64,000 nucleotides of DNA from the NCBI GenBank assembly GCA_045564915.1, contig JBJLGL010000014.1, positions 1-64,000 on the forward strand. The letters are read 5' to 3'. The translations under genes were made by a program, and so were the position numbers. Under the pieces are notes generated by a model. The model worked only from the letters and a program-made list of their open reading frames with translations. It searched no databases and was not told the origin of the DNA. This stretch comes from JAQWRV01 sp045564915. Lineage in GTDB: Bacteria > Pseudomonadota > Alphaproteobacteria > Rhodospirillales > Rhodospirillaceae. Shown in pieces: positions 34,268-42,785 of this stretch. Within the stretch, counting starts at the first letter, position 1. Each line of letters starts with the position of its first letter.

Positions 34268-34714
34268 TCAGCTTTCCTCGGCAGAGACTTTTTCAGGTCT
34301 TGCCACTTCAGCTTCCTTCGCAGTCGCCTTTTTAGCAGTCGCCTTTTTAGCAGTCGCCTTTTTAGCAGTCGCCTTTTTGGCAGTCGCCTTTTTGGCAGTC
34401 GCCTCTGGCTTTTTGACAGGATCAATATCTGTAATTTGAATGACGGTCAAATCCTGCCGATGACCAGCTGTCCTTTTGTAGTCCTTGCGACGTTTCTTCT
34501 TGAAGACAACAATCTTATCGCCGCGCGACTGTTCAACAATTCTGCCCTTAACACTGGCTCCGGCAACATTAGGTGTCCCAGCCTTGTCGCCCACCATGAG
34601 CACCTCATCAAAGGTAACGGATGCACCAGAAACTCCGGCAACTCGTTCGACGGTTATGACGTCATCCTTTGTTACGCGGTACTGTTTGCCGCCTGTCTTT
34701 ATGACTGCGTACAT
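34268..34714 (-). CDS. rplU: 50S ribosomal protein L21 with long Ala/Lys repeat tail
   Basis: 148 residues from ATG at 34714 (MYAVIKTGGKQYRV). The L21 domain fills about 1-103, ending RQDLTVIQITDIDP. The remaining 45 residues are a repeated Ala-Thr-Ala-Lys-Lys tail that ends acidic. L21 binds 23S rRNA and the tail may add rRNA contacts, but this is inference. Upstream in-frame codons exist but contain no L21-like sequence. Confidence 0.96.
   Translation of the reverse strand: MYAVIKTGGKQYRVTKDDVITVERVAGVSGASVTFDEVLMVGDKAGTPNVAGASVKGRIVEQSRGDKIVVFKKKRRKDYKRTAGHRQDLTVIQITDIDPVKKPEATAKKATAKKATAKKATAKKATAKKATAKEAEVARPEKVSAEES
34321..34404 (-). repeat. 15-base tandem repeat inside rplU
   Basis: Starting at 34321, five whole 15-base units (CAGTCGCCTTTTTAG, the last two with GG for AG) run in phase with the codons, followed by a partial unit. 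Each encodes Ala-Thr-Ala-Lys-Lys on the minus strand. Near-perfect copies make length change by slippage likely. Confidence 0.95.
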
Positions 34715-34929
34715 GATCGACCTTCCGAGAAACGAAAACAGCGGGACCACGCCCGCTCGATTTGGCGGAAATATACGCACCCAACCCTCTGAGTCAACGG
34801 TTTGGGCTCTAATCTGCAGTATTCTTAGCGCTATACGTGCCAAATCCTGCCAAAAAAAGTAATTTAGCCTAATTGAAGCATAAAACAGCTTACTGTAGTG
34901 TCCCTCTCCCCTTCAATCGATGACCTTGC

Positions 34930-35019
34930 GGAGAGGTGCCGGAGTGGTCGAACGGGGCGGTCTCGAAAACCGTTGCGCGCGCGAGTGTGCCGTGGGTTCG
35001 AATCCCACCCTCTCCGCCA
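34930..35019 (+). tRNA. tRNA-Ser (anticodon CGA)
   Basis: A 90-base class II tRNA. The acceptor GGAGAGG pairs with CCTCTCC, the anticodon loop CTCGAAA carries CGA, the variable arm pairs GCGC with GTGC, the T arm is GTGGG/CCCAC, the discriminator is G and the CCA end is encoded (35017-35019). A related but damaged copy lies at 44086-44175, and the two frame the accessory island. Confidence 0.95.
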
Positions 35020-35291
35020 TTTACCCGGAATAAGTTCTTTTTATCAATAGGTTATAATATGCCCTTGTCTGCATGGGCGCTAGCTTTGCCACTGCCAGGC
35101 GTTTTGGTTTCCTTATAAATACAGGCGAAATGCAAGCGAAGCAGGTGAAGCAAGCGTATCCCATATGGGGGAGTTGGGACAGTGGTACATCCAGCCGCAG
35201 CAGTTAGTGCAGGCGACGAAGAGAAATCATGTGATACAAATACCGGTGGCCGTTAGCATGTCGTAAACATTGGATTGTAGAAGGTGAGACC
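35020..35291 (+). other. Gene-free stretch after tRNA-Ser(CGA)
   Basis: No gene, terminator or clear repeat was found. It holds a loosely repetitive patch of AAGC-rich sequence (about 35128-35157). An AAGGTGAG ribosome site at its end serves the methyltransferase gene at 35292. Confidence 0.4.
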
Positions 35292-35996
35292 GTGAGCGAA
35301 CTCAATTACGATGATATTGTCCGCATTCTTGATCAAAAGGGATTCACTGTTAGTCCGAAAGCCGCGGTGCGGGATTATGATAAATATCTGGATCAGAGCG
35401 AGTTTCGCTACATTCTTTGGCTTGACCGTATCTTCCAGAAAATTCAGCGTGTTCCTGGTCATATTGTTGAAATCGGTGTTGCACGCGGGCGAAATGCCCT
35501 CATCTTTGGTCACCTCATCAAGATGAATGGCGAAGATAGCATCAGGAATTACTATGGCTTTGATACCTTCGAAGGATACACCGAAGAAGATTTACGCAGG
35601 AGCCCTCACCTATCTGCTGATGAATGGAAACAAACTACCTTTGATTTCGTCAGGGACCGTATCCATCTACAAGGTTTGAGCAATTCCTGCCATCTCTTTA
35701 AGGGCGACATTAAGGAGGTTGCACAAGATTTTATCAATTCTAAGCAGGCAAAATTCAACCCGGGAAAAATGAAGGTGGCATTACTCTATATTGATTGTAA
35801 CGCTTATTTACCGGCAAAGTTTTCCATGGATTTTTTCAAAGACTACATGTCACCGGGAGGCATTGTTTGTATTGACGAGAAATTACAAGGTGGAGAAATA
35901 GAAGCGTTAATGGAATTTTGCAGTGAGAACGGTTTAATCGCGGAAAAAGACCCGGGTCCATTCGGCATGCCAGCCTATACCGTTTTCAGGCCGTAA
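35292..35996 (+). CDS. TylF/MycF-family SAM-dependent O-methyltransferase
   Basis: 234 residues from GTG at 35292. The SAM-binding motif is HIVEIGVARGRNALIFG (about 56-72), followed by YGFDTFEGYTEED, which is typical of the macrocin O-methyltransferase (TylF) family, and LLYIDCNAYLPAKFSMDFF with the metal-binding Asp. Such enzymes methylate sugar hydroxyls. It is the first gene of the island and the only one here on the plus strand. The sugar target is unknown. Confidence 0.82.
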   Translation: MSELNYDDIVRILDQKGFTVSPKAAVRDYDKYLDQSEFRYILWLDRIFQKIQRVPGHIVEIGVARGRNALIFGHLIKMNGEDSIRNYYGFDTFEGYTEEDLRRSPHLSADEWKQTTFDFVRDRIHLQGLSNSCHLFKGDIKEVAQDFINSKQAKFNPGKMKVALLYIDCNAYLPAKFSMDFFKDYMSPGGIVCIDEKLQGGEIEALMEFCSENGLIAEKDPGPFGMPAYTVFRP

Positions 35997-36047
35997 AAGT
36001 GATTAATCCGTATTAGCGCCTTTTGCCATTTTAGCATGCCTAGACAC

Positions 36048-36399
36048 TCACTGCGGCTCTGAAAGATATAGCGTTTTTGTGAGAAGTGCTTGATCATGCT
36101 TGACCATATTTTCCATTATACGCGGTATGATCGTTGCAGCCTGCCATCCACATATCTGTTCAATGAGGTTTGGTTTGAAAACCAAGAATGGCCTTACCTC
36201 AACTTTTTCGCCATCAAAGTAATCGCGCCAATCTAATCCGACAGCTTCAAACGCCACATCGAGAAGGTCCTTGAGAAACGTGGCTTTGCCGGATGAAGTA
36301 ATAAAAGCTTCATTGAGGCCCATGTCGGCCATCATGGCCAGTAGCTCCGGTGGTCAAAACTGTTTCTAGTTTACCGAGATTAGAATCAGTATCTGTCAT
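36048..36399 (-). pseudogene. GDP-mannose 4,6-dehydratase-like gene with large internal deletion
   Basis: The start at 36399 overlaps the upstream gene's stop (ATGA) and encodes MTDTDSNLGKLETV then LTTGATGHDG, matching the TGxTGQDG nucleotide-binding motif that opens such enzymes. That frame ends within a few codons. In another frame, 36335-36048 encodes the C-terminal part of the same family: SGKATFLKDLLDVAFEAVGL, DWRDYF, RP, GW and a final MVKHDQ. Some 200 codons, including the YxxxK active site, are missing. It is dead as a dehydratase; a short C-terminal peptide could still be made. Confidence 0.7.
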
Positions 36400-37664
36400 C
36401 CCGTAACAAGAGTAAATTCTGGCAGGGGAAACAATAGCGTTCCGCCCCCATCCAAGAAGGATCGTTCTCGTCGAATAATCTCGTCACGAAAATGCCAAGG
36501 GAACACCACAAATATATCCGGACCCATGGCGCGGCCTTTAGCCTCAGATACGATGGGAATGTTGGTGCCCGGTGTGCGGCAACCGAATTTTCTCGGGTCC
36601 CTCTCGGCAATAGCTGGCATGAGGTCAGGCGTTATACTACAATATTGCAGAAGTACGTTTCCCTTCGTCGACGCGCCGTAGCCCAAAACCATCCGACCAT
36701 CCGCATTAGCTTTGAGAATATAGTTGCGAAACCTCTCTCTGTGACTAATAACCCGTTCGCAAAACTGTGCCCATGTATTGGTGTTTTCTAGCCCCATTTG
36801 ATTCTCTAAATCTAACAATCTGTTAAGAGCTACACTGTTAGGCCGGTAATCAGAGTCATCTTGGGCAAAGAGAACAGAAAAGCTGCCACCATTAACTGAG
36901 TTTCTGCGTGTATCTATAGCTTTCAATCCAACTTTCTTGCCAAGATCCATCAGTATTTTGAGTGTGAGGTATGTGACATGCTCATGGCAGATGGAATCGT
37001 AGCAAAGCTGGTCAAACATAGCCCCAGCGTGGCTTTGTTCTGTGAACCAAACGCCATCATTTGCCAAAAGGCTCTGGACGTCAGTCATAAAATCCGACAA
37101 GGCCTCGATGTCGTAAAGCATCGCTACTGACGTTATAGCTTTGAATTGTACGCCTGGCCTGACACGCTTAACCGCTTCGGTTGAGAAAAAGTCTACTTCA
37201 AGTGCGGCTTCAGATACATACCGATCACGATATTGCTCTGCAGATGGGTCTATGCCCGTGAGCAACAAGTCTTGATTCTTAAAATTCGAGAGAAGCGTGC
37301 CATCATTGCTGCCTATATCGAGAATAGCGTCACCGGGGCGGAGGCGGGCCCACCCGGATACATACCCGGCAATATCGGCTAGGTGACTGCGCATGGTTGC
37401 CGTGATAGCCGAAGCGTAGCCGTATGTTTCGCCATACATCTCTGATGGTGCGAAACTTCGAGAAAGTTGTACGAGGCCACAACCTTTATTTTTATCGCCA
37501 GCTTCACATATGACCAATCCCACACAACCCGTTGAGGGATCTGGTTCTCCGGATGCCGGGAAACGTCCACTTAGTGCTTGGTACCCCAAGTCCAAGATGG
37601 GACGCAGAACCTGACTACCGCAGGCACGACAATTCAGGACGGGTTCGTCAACTATACTAGTCAC
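36396..37664 (-). CDS. Sugar C-methyltransferase (NovU/TylCIII type)
   Basis: 422 residues. The N-terminal zinc-binding domain (first Cys pair in CRACGS, later CEAGDKNKGCG) is followed by a SAM domain with ILDIGSNDGTLL at about 113-124. The C-terminal domain has VLGYGASTKGNVLLQY, typical of the C-methyltransferase family that methylates a carbon of NDP-keto-sugars. The His/Tyr segment HEHVTYLTL is the catalytic region. It is coupled by ATGA to the broken dehydratase, which could once have supplied a keto-sugar. Confidence 0.88.
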   Translation of the reverse strand: MTSIVDEPVLNCRACGSQVLRPILDLGYQALSGRFPASGEPDPSTGCVGLVICEAGDKNKGCGLVQLSRSFAPSEMYGETYGYASAITATMRSHLADIAGYVSGWARLRPGDAILDIGSNDGTLLSNFKNQDLLLTGIDPSAEQYRDRYVSEAALEVDFFSTEAVKRVRPGVQFKAITSVAMLYDIEALSDFMTDVQSLLANDGVWFTEQSHAGAMFDQLCYDSICHEHVTYLTLKILMDLGKKVGLKAIDTRRNSVNGGSFSVLFAQDDSDYRPNSVALNRLLDLENQMGLENTNTWAQFCERVISHRERFRNYILKANADGRMVLGYGASTKGNVLLQYCSITPDLMPAIAERDPRKFGCRTPGTNIPIVSEAKGRAMGPDIFVVFPWHFRDEIIRRERSFLDGGGTLLFPLPEFTLVTG

Positions 37665-37696
37665 GCAACCGAACTTTCCATGTTTTCACCTTGTAC

Positions 37697-38506
37697 TTAC
37701 TCTGAATTGGTCAATGCTCTTGCAAGGTCGACAACCTCTGCCCGCACAAAATCATCAAAAAAATTTGGCGGGCGATCAAAACAATCCGCTAGAGAGAGAT
37801 CCTCATTGCGCACATAGAAGCGATTAAGGCCATCATAGTATGCGAAAGTATAATTGGCTTCCAACAAAATAAACTCCCATTGCTCCCAATTGGGTCGATC
37901 AGTCTCTGGATAGGTGGCTTCAGCAAGCACAATTCTCGGCCGATGACGTTGCCAGTCACCGCCTACAATTACGTCATACTCAGCACCTTCGACATCTATT
38001 TTTAGAAAATCAATTGTCCTTGATGCGTACTCGTCCAAAAGAGAAGCTAAAGTCCGAGTAGGTACCTCGCACTCCCGAATTTCCAGCCCTCTCTTTTTAT
38101 AAGAGGCCGCCAATTCAGCAAGAGCCGTTGTACGGGAAGTATTTGGGAGCGAATAGATTTTGGTGTCTCCGTCTTTCTGGCCGATAGCAAAACACAAATT
38201 GGTGTCTTTCGGTCGCAACTGATTAAAAAGTTCAATATTTTTTTCGTCCGGATCGATGTTCACACCCGACCAACCGCGCAATTGAAAGTGCTGAGTTACA
38301 GAATTCTTCACTGGGTGAAAAGCACCAATGTCGACAAAGAAACCGTTTGTTTGATCAGGAAAAGCGCGGCGCAAAAGTACATCTTCATAATTCTGGGCAT
38401 AGGAAACCATAGCGCCGTCATTCACTCTTGCTATCACCATGGATGCAAGGTTATAGGCCGACGAACGCTGAGAATTGTCCGGTAAACCGCTCATAATTAT
38501 AACCAC
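37697..38506 (-). CDS. FkbM-family methyltransferase
   Basis: 269 residues. The SAM-binding VDIGAFHPVKNSVTQHF and IDFLKIDVEGAEYDVIVGGDW motifs are diagnostic of FkbM methyltransferases, which O-methylate sugars or polyketides. The open frame has Met codons before the domain, and an ATG about 22 codons in (near VIARVNDGAMVSYAQNYEDV) would also fit. It ends 32 bases before the C-methyltransferase start. The sugar substrate is unknown. Confidence 0.87.
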   Translation of the reverse strand: MVIIMSGLPDNSQRSSAYNLASMVIARVNDGAMVSYAQNYEDVLLRRAFPDQTNGFFVDIGAFHPVKNSVTQHFQLRGWSGVNIDPDEKNIELFNQLRPKDTNLCFAIGQKDGDTKIYSLPNTSRTTALAELAASYKKRGLEIRECEVPTRTLASLLDEYASRTIDFLKIDVEGAEYDVIVGGDWQRHRPRIVLAEATYPETDRPNWEQWEFILLEANYTFAYYDGLNRFYVRNEDLSLADCFDRPPNFFDDFVRAEVVDLARALTNSE

Positions 38507-38812
38507 TCCGCGACGCTCATCAATTTACTACAACGTCCAGATTCTTAGAAAAGGGGTAAACTGGCGCGTATTGTGCTCTCATTCTTTGTTTCAAAGACAA
38601 AAATCTCTGTCCCTCATCTATTCTACGTCAAATGGCAATATTGACGATACCGCAAACTCACATGGCCCCTTGATTAAAATACTTTGTGACGCCACTTGTT
38701 GATGACCTAGATTAGCACCTATCCCAATTGTTTAGTATTTGCGAGGCATGAGGACCTTTATATTTTTTTTGTCTGCAGAGATTTTTACGACCTCTAGGAC
38801 TATAATATTCGA
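38507..38812. other. Gene-free AT-rich stretch
   Basis: No convincing gene is present; the open frames on the plus strand lack ribosome sites and conserved sequence. T-rich runs near 38761-38772 are present without a strong hairpin. It probably holds the promoter of the FkbM gene. Confidence 0.4.
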
Positions 38813-40276
38813 CTAAGATTTTGGGAAAAAATTTGCCGAAAAAAGATGATAATAAATTGTGGGATTATCTTGAGACAGCTCCTCACCCATCATACTTGCA
38901 AACTCTGGGAGCGTGTTATTAAGCTGCATGACAGTCTCAGACCAATTTCCGATAGAGAGGCGTTTTTCTGTCTCGGCAAAAAGGCCTGTTAAACGAGCGC
39001 GTAATTTTAAATCAAGTTCATGGCCAAGAATCTCATCCTTCATTTCCAAAACGTTCTCAGCATTACTCGAGAGCAAGATAAACGAAGCTCTTAAAACTTT
39101 AAGGATAAGTGGGTCTAGGTTGTCATCTTGCTCAGCAATGATTTCCCATTTCTTTTGCGGATCATTTTCTGAGAAGAACTTTTCTAAACGCTTGAGACTG
39201 CTATCCAATGACGAACTCAATTCTCCCTTTTCACACGCCTGCACAATTGACTCTATTGATTTTCCGAATCCGAACGATATGAGATGCCCCATAGCGTCTA
39301 AACAGTATTCTGAAACACCCTGTTTTGGTTCTGCCGCACTTGCGGTGACTTGGTAATGGATGGCATTTGCTGGCCTACTCGGAAGTTTTCGTGGAACTAC
39401 AGATTGAACATCAAAATGGTGTAAATTGAAGTCCGAAAAACATTTTGCTCCACTGATTCCAGGAACACTTTGTCTGTTTACAAAATAGAAAATTCCAGTC
39501 GCAGTAAGGTGCTTAAGAATCCATTGCGAATACGCCTGCGCAGTTTTTAGAGGCATTTCGCCCATGCTAGCCACGTTAATGACAAGATCGAAGTCCCGCC
39601 TCTCTATCTTGTCGATAATGTCTGGCACACAAAAATTTAAGTCGCGGTCACATGACAGTGTGTCCGGCTCATCGGCGAATACTACGCCATGAGTCTTACC
39701 CGGCATGCAAAGCGGAAGATACATGGAAGCAAGATATAGATTCTCAGGCAGGTCAATGACGGTATAGGAGCTTATATCAAGGTATTCGTGCAAAGCGTAC
39801 GCTGTCGAGCCGAATCCAGCGCCGATCTCGCACACTTTCAGATCCGATGTCTTGGCAGAGAAAGCATTAAATCTCTCTGCTATGGTGTACGCAGAGACAA
39901 CATTCTTTGCAAAGTTTGCGCTGAAAAGGTTCCCTTGGTATGAAAACACTTCAGGTGTTCCCAAAGTTGGCTCAGTAACCGTTTTAAAAATATCTGCGGG
40001 AACATCATACAACATCAGCAGCCTGAGCATGGACTCAAAAAAGCGCTTTCTTTCTTGATACCCTGCTGTTGAATCCCCCAGGCCTACAGCACCACCGACC
40101 GACGAATTTCTAAAAAGGTGAAATTTTTCCTCGGACATAAAGTTTGGTCTGTTGCTGAACAAACCCTGCCATAACTCAGATACACTGGCATACACGTTAT
40201 CGGTAGCACCTTTAGAAAGGAGCTCAAACTCTTCCCGACGTCGTTTAGATAGATTAGCAATGTGCTTAAAATCCAT
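38813..40276 (-). CDS. Putative sugar O-methyltransferase (TIGR04371-like)
   Basis: 487 residues. A central Rossmann methyltransferase domain has LKVCEIGAGFGSTAYALHEY with the SAM motif GAGFG, then YTVIDLPENLYLASMYL. The IDLPE motif is typical of the putative sugar O-methyltransferase family of LPS/O-antigen clusters. DLVINVASMGEMPLKTAQAY follows. The C-terminal 170 residues are helical and unassigned. It stands alone with gaps on both sides. Family assignment is from memory of these motifs. Confidence 0.75.
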   Translation of the reverse strand: MDFKHIANLSKRRREEFELLSKGATDNVYASVSELWQGLFSNRPNFMSEEKFHLFRNSSVGGAVGLGDSTAGYQERKRFFESMLRLLMLYDVPADIFKTVTEPTLGTPEVFSYQGNLFSANFAKNVVSAYTIAERFNAFSAKTSDLKVCEIGAGFGSTAYALHEYLDISSYTVIDLPENLYLASMYLPLCMPGKTHGVVFADEPDTLSCDRDLNFCVPDIIDKIERRDFDLVINVASMGEMPLKTAQAYSQWILKHLTATGIFYFVNRQSVPGISGAKCFSDFNLHHFDVQSVVPRKLPSRPANAIHYQVTASAAEPKQGVSEYCLDAMGHLISFGFGKSIESIVQACEKGELSSSLDSSLKRLEKFFSENDPQKKWEIIAEQDDNLDPLILKVLRASFILLSSNAENVLEMKDEILGHELDLKLRARLTGLFAETEKRLSIGNWSETVMQLNNTLPEFASMMGEELSQDNPTIYYHLFSANFFPKS

Positions 40277-40716
40277 ACGTCAGGGCTCTCCTATTAAATC
40301 AAAATCATGAGGCATAGCTAAAAACTGCCCCACCTTATGCATGCTAATTATTAGATCACGCACTACCATTACGCCGATTATGCGTAGTAATTCAATGCGT
40401 ATAACTAGATTTTTAGGGCCATATCTGGTGAGTATAGTTGCGTCGCGAACCGTGAATACCTCAGAAGATACGCTGGCGGTTATGACGAGAATCCCAACTC
40501 CTTATCCGGTCTGCTAATCAAACAATATACCATGCTACTGCATAGCCAGCCATTACATGCGGTAAAACAATGTTGTTTAGGGATGAATAAGCGGGGATTG
40601 CTATGACTTCCGGATCAGCGATAATCCCGAGGAAATAGATTTTTGAGTAATACTACCAGCAGGGCAATACCTACAGTCAAGAATGACCTAAGTTGGTTCA
40701 ATTGCTGACTGGAGTA
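40277..40716. other. Gene-free stretch of about 440 bases in the island
   Basis: No open frame with a ribosome binding site or recognisable product was seen on either strand. No strong hairpin with a T run was found. It may be the residue of a deleted gene, which would fit the broken gene at 36 kb, but no homologous fragment could be identified by eye. Confidence 0.4.
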
Positions 40717-42714
40717 TTACAAACGCTCGACCTCTGAGACAATATCCTCGCCTGCCTGCTTAGGGATTGTCGGCGCACGCTCGGTTTCATAAAAATAAGA
40801 ACCCGTGCGGTTCCCAAACCATACGACCTCGCGGCACCAGTCGTCGAGCTTCTGCCATTGGTCTTTAGCTCTTAGAACCCGAACTCTTTCTGATGCTCGC
40901 CCACCATTCAGCTCTACTTTAACAACACTCTCCCATAGATCTAGAACCTGCGTTTTCAGAGGAACCACTAAGTCCTCTCCCACAAATGGAACCTTTAGAA
41001 GAACTTTATTAAGATGGATAGCTTCGTCGATAAGCAACTCATCCATCTCGATGTTTGACGCAGCAACATACTCCAAAAGAAGTCGTTTTGATTCATCGTA
41101 AAACTGATCGATTCTGCCATCCGCGACAATTCTCATCACCATAATTTCATCAGGTTTCCAAAATGAATTTAAAAAGCGCTCCTCATGGTAATATTCGCCA
41201 CTACCAGACTGTATTGCTTGAGCATGCCCCCGTAAAAAATCACCCACTTCAGCAATAAGCGGATAATCAGACGCATCTGCATCGAGTATATATTCTATAA
41301 TAGACCGGTATTCGCCTTCACCCGCCTGATTAACCATTACCATCGGTATTTGTAGCATTTTATCAAAGTGGAGAAAGTCAGCCATCCAGGCGAAGACTCT
41401 GGTCTTTCGCCACTCGGCCGGAGGCATAGTCTTAGTCGAGACAACCAAATATTGATATTCTTGTACATCATCTTCGTGTTCAACATTTTCTCCATATCCG
41501 TTGACGACCGGTATTCTGACGGTTTCCATCTTATGGGTTTTCTGATACCTGGGGTCACCCATTTCGGCATTCGGCAATATACTAAGGTTGTTGAACCGAA
41601 TTCTATTGTGCTGGCCGTTGGAGATCAGATCATCCACACTACTAGCGAAAGTATCGTATGTATCGCCCGGAAGCCCCAATATCAGCTCTGAATACGTTTC
41701 GATATTGTGGTGGGTAAAGCGTTCCTGAAGTGTCTGATAACTATCGAGGCTAATGTTTGCACGTCTTATGATCTCAAGGGTTTTGGGGTTCGTGCTTTGC
41801 ATCGATAAAGACACTCCCTTACTCAGACCCGCATCAGAAAGTATCTTCTGCACTTCAAAGGAACGACCGGTAGCATTCTTGGTGTTTTGAACAGAGAAGA
41901 TAACCGGATAACCGGATCGACGTTTCTGTTCCGCCATTTGTTCAGCGATGGTTTCGTCCCTGGGCAGAATGCCAAAATTGGCATCACAGCAGTAGATGAA
42001 CGGTATACGGTTATGTGAAAACCACTCGATTTCCTCTAGAAGCCGCTCCGTTCCAAAACGAGCCACCTTCGATGCCGTATTGGAGCCCCAGTCGCAAAAC
42101 GTACAACTGAAAGGACATCCGCGGTTAGTTTCCCATAATGCCGTCCATTTCTCGTCTGGATTCTCCTCGAACAATTTGTCAAAGACACCCGTTAAGTACG
42201 GCGAAGGAATATCATCTAAATTACGCAACCTTGGAGCGCCCAATGTAGTCACGACCTCACCATTGATACGGTATGAAACACTTGAAATATTGGTCCAGTC
42301 GTTTGATGGATAACTTTCAAGCAGATCAAGAAATACTCTTTCTCCCTCGGCGTGCACAACAACATCAATCATGGCATTGTCCGCTAAGAACTCATCTGAG
42401 CGAGAAGGGACTTGAGGTCCGCCGACAATAATCAATGTATCCGGGCTTTGCTCTTTAACCCTCCTTGCAACCTCTAGAGAAATTCCCTCATTCCAAGTAT
42501 ACAAGCTAATAGCTACTATATCTGCCTGCGCTAACTTACTAACGATATCTCTAACAGGTTCTCGTTTGAAGATTGGTGTCAAAAATTCATAGGACTCTGG
42601 TCGGGATGAATATGTGACAGCATAGGATTGCAGCATCCCTACGGAGTAAGGAACCCAACTTTGACCTGCAAAGCCCCCGTTGATTTGAACCAAGCCTATC
42701 TTAGTCTGTTCCAT
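40717..42714 (-). CDS. B12-binding radical SAM protein
   Basis: 665 residues. An N-terminal cobalamin-binding-type domain (about 1-150; NGGFAGQSWVPYSVGML and LIIVGGPQVPSR) lacks the DxHxxG motif, so any B12 would bind base-off without His. The radical SAM core has CPFSCTFCDWG (Cys about 204, 208, 211), which binds the 4Fe-4S cluster, then ELILGLPGDTYDTF. The C-terminal 250 residues are unassigned. Class B enzymes of this kind methylate unreactive carbons or phosphorus. In a methyltransferase-rich glycan island it may modify a sugar or lipid. Confidence 0.85.
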   Translation of the reverse strand: MEQTKIGLVQINGGFAGQSWVPYSVGMLQSYAVTYSSRPESYEFLTPIFKREPVRDIVSKLAQADIVAISLYTWNEGISLEVARRVKEQSPDTLIIVGGPQVPSRSDEFLADNAMIDVVVHAEGERVFLDLLESYPSNDWTNISSVSYRINGEVVTTLGAPRLRNLDDIPSPYLTGVFDKLFEENPDEKWTALWETNRGCPFSCTFCDWGSNTASKVARFGTERLLEEIEWFSHNRIPFIYCCDANFGILPRDETIAEQMAEQKRRSGYPVIFSVQNTKNATGRSFEVQKILSDAGLSKGVSLSMQSTNPKTLEIIRRANISLDSYQTLQERFTHHNIETYSELILGLPGDTYDTFASSVDDLISNGQHNRIRFNNLSILPNAEMGDPRYQKTHKMETVRIPVVNGYGENVEHEDDVQEYQYLVVSTKTMPPAEWRKTRVFAWMADFLHFDKMLQIPMVMVNQAGEGEYRSIIEYILDADASDYPLIAEVGDFLRGHAQAIQSGSGEYYHEERFLNSFWKPDEIMVMRIVADGRIDQFYDESKRLLLEYVAASNIEMDELLIDEAIHLNKVLLKVPFVGEDLVVPLKTQVLDLWESVVKVELNGGRASERVRVLRAKDQWQKLDDWCREVVWFGNRTGSYFYETERAPTIPKQAGEDIVSEVERL

Positions 42715-42785
42715 ATTCTATTCCGTAAGTCGCCATGACCGGGAACTCCAGTAACCAACTTTCTGTAAAAGCAATGAGATCAGCC

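Noticed and set aside
40582..40594. GATGAATAAGCGG also occurs just ahead of the damaged tRNA (44075-44087)
   Set aside because: A 13-base match is expected by chance many times in 64 kb, and no extension of similarity was found.
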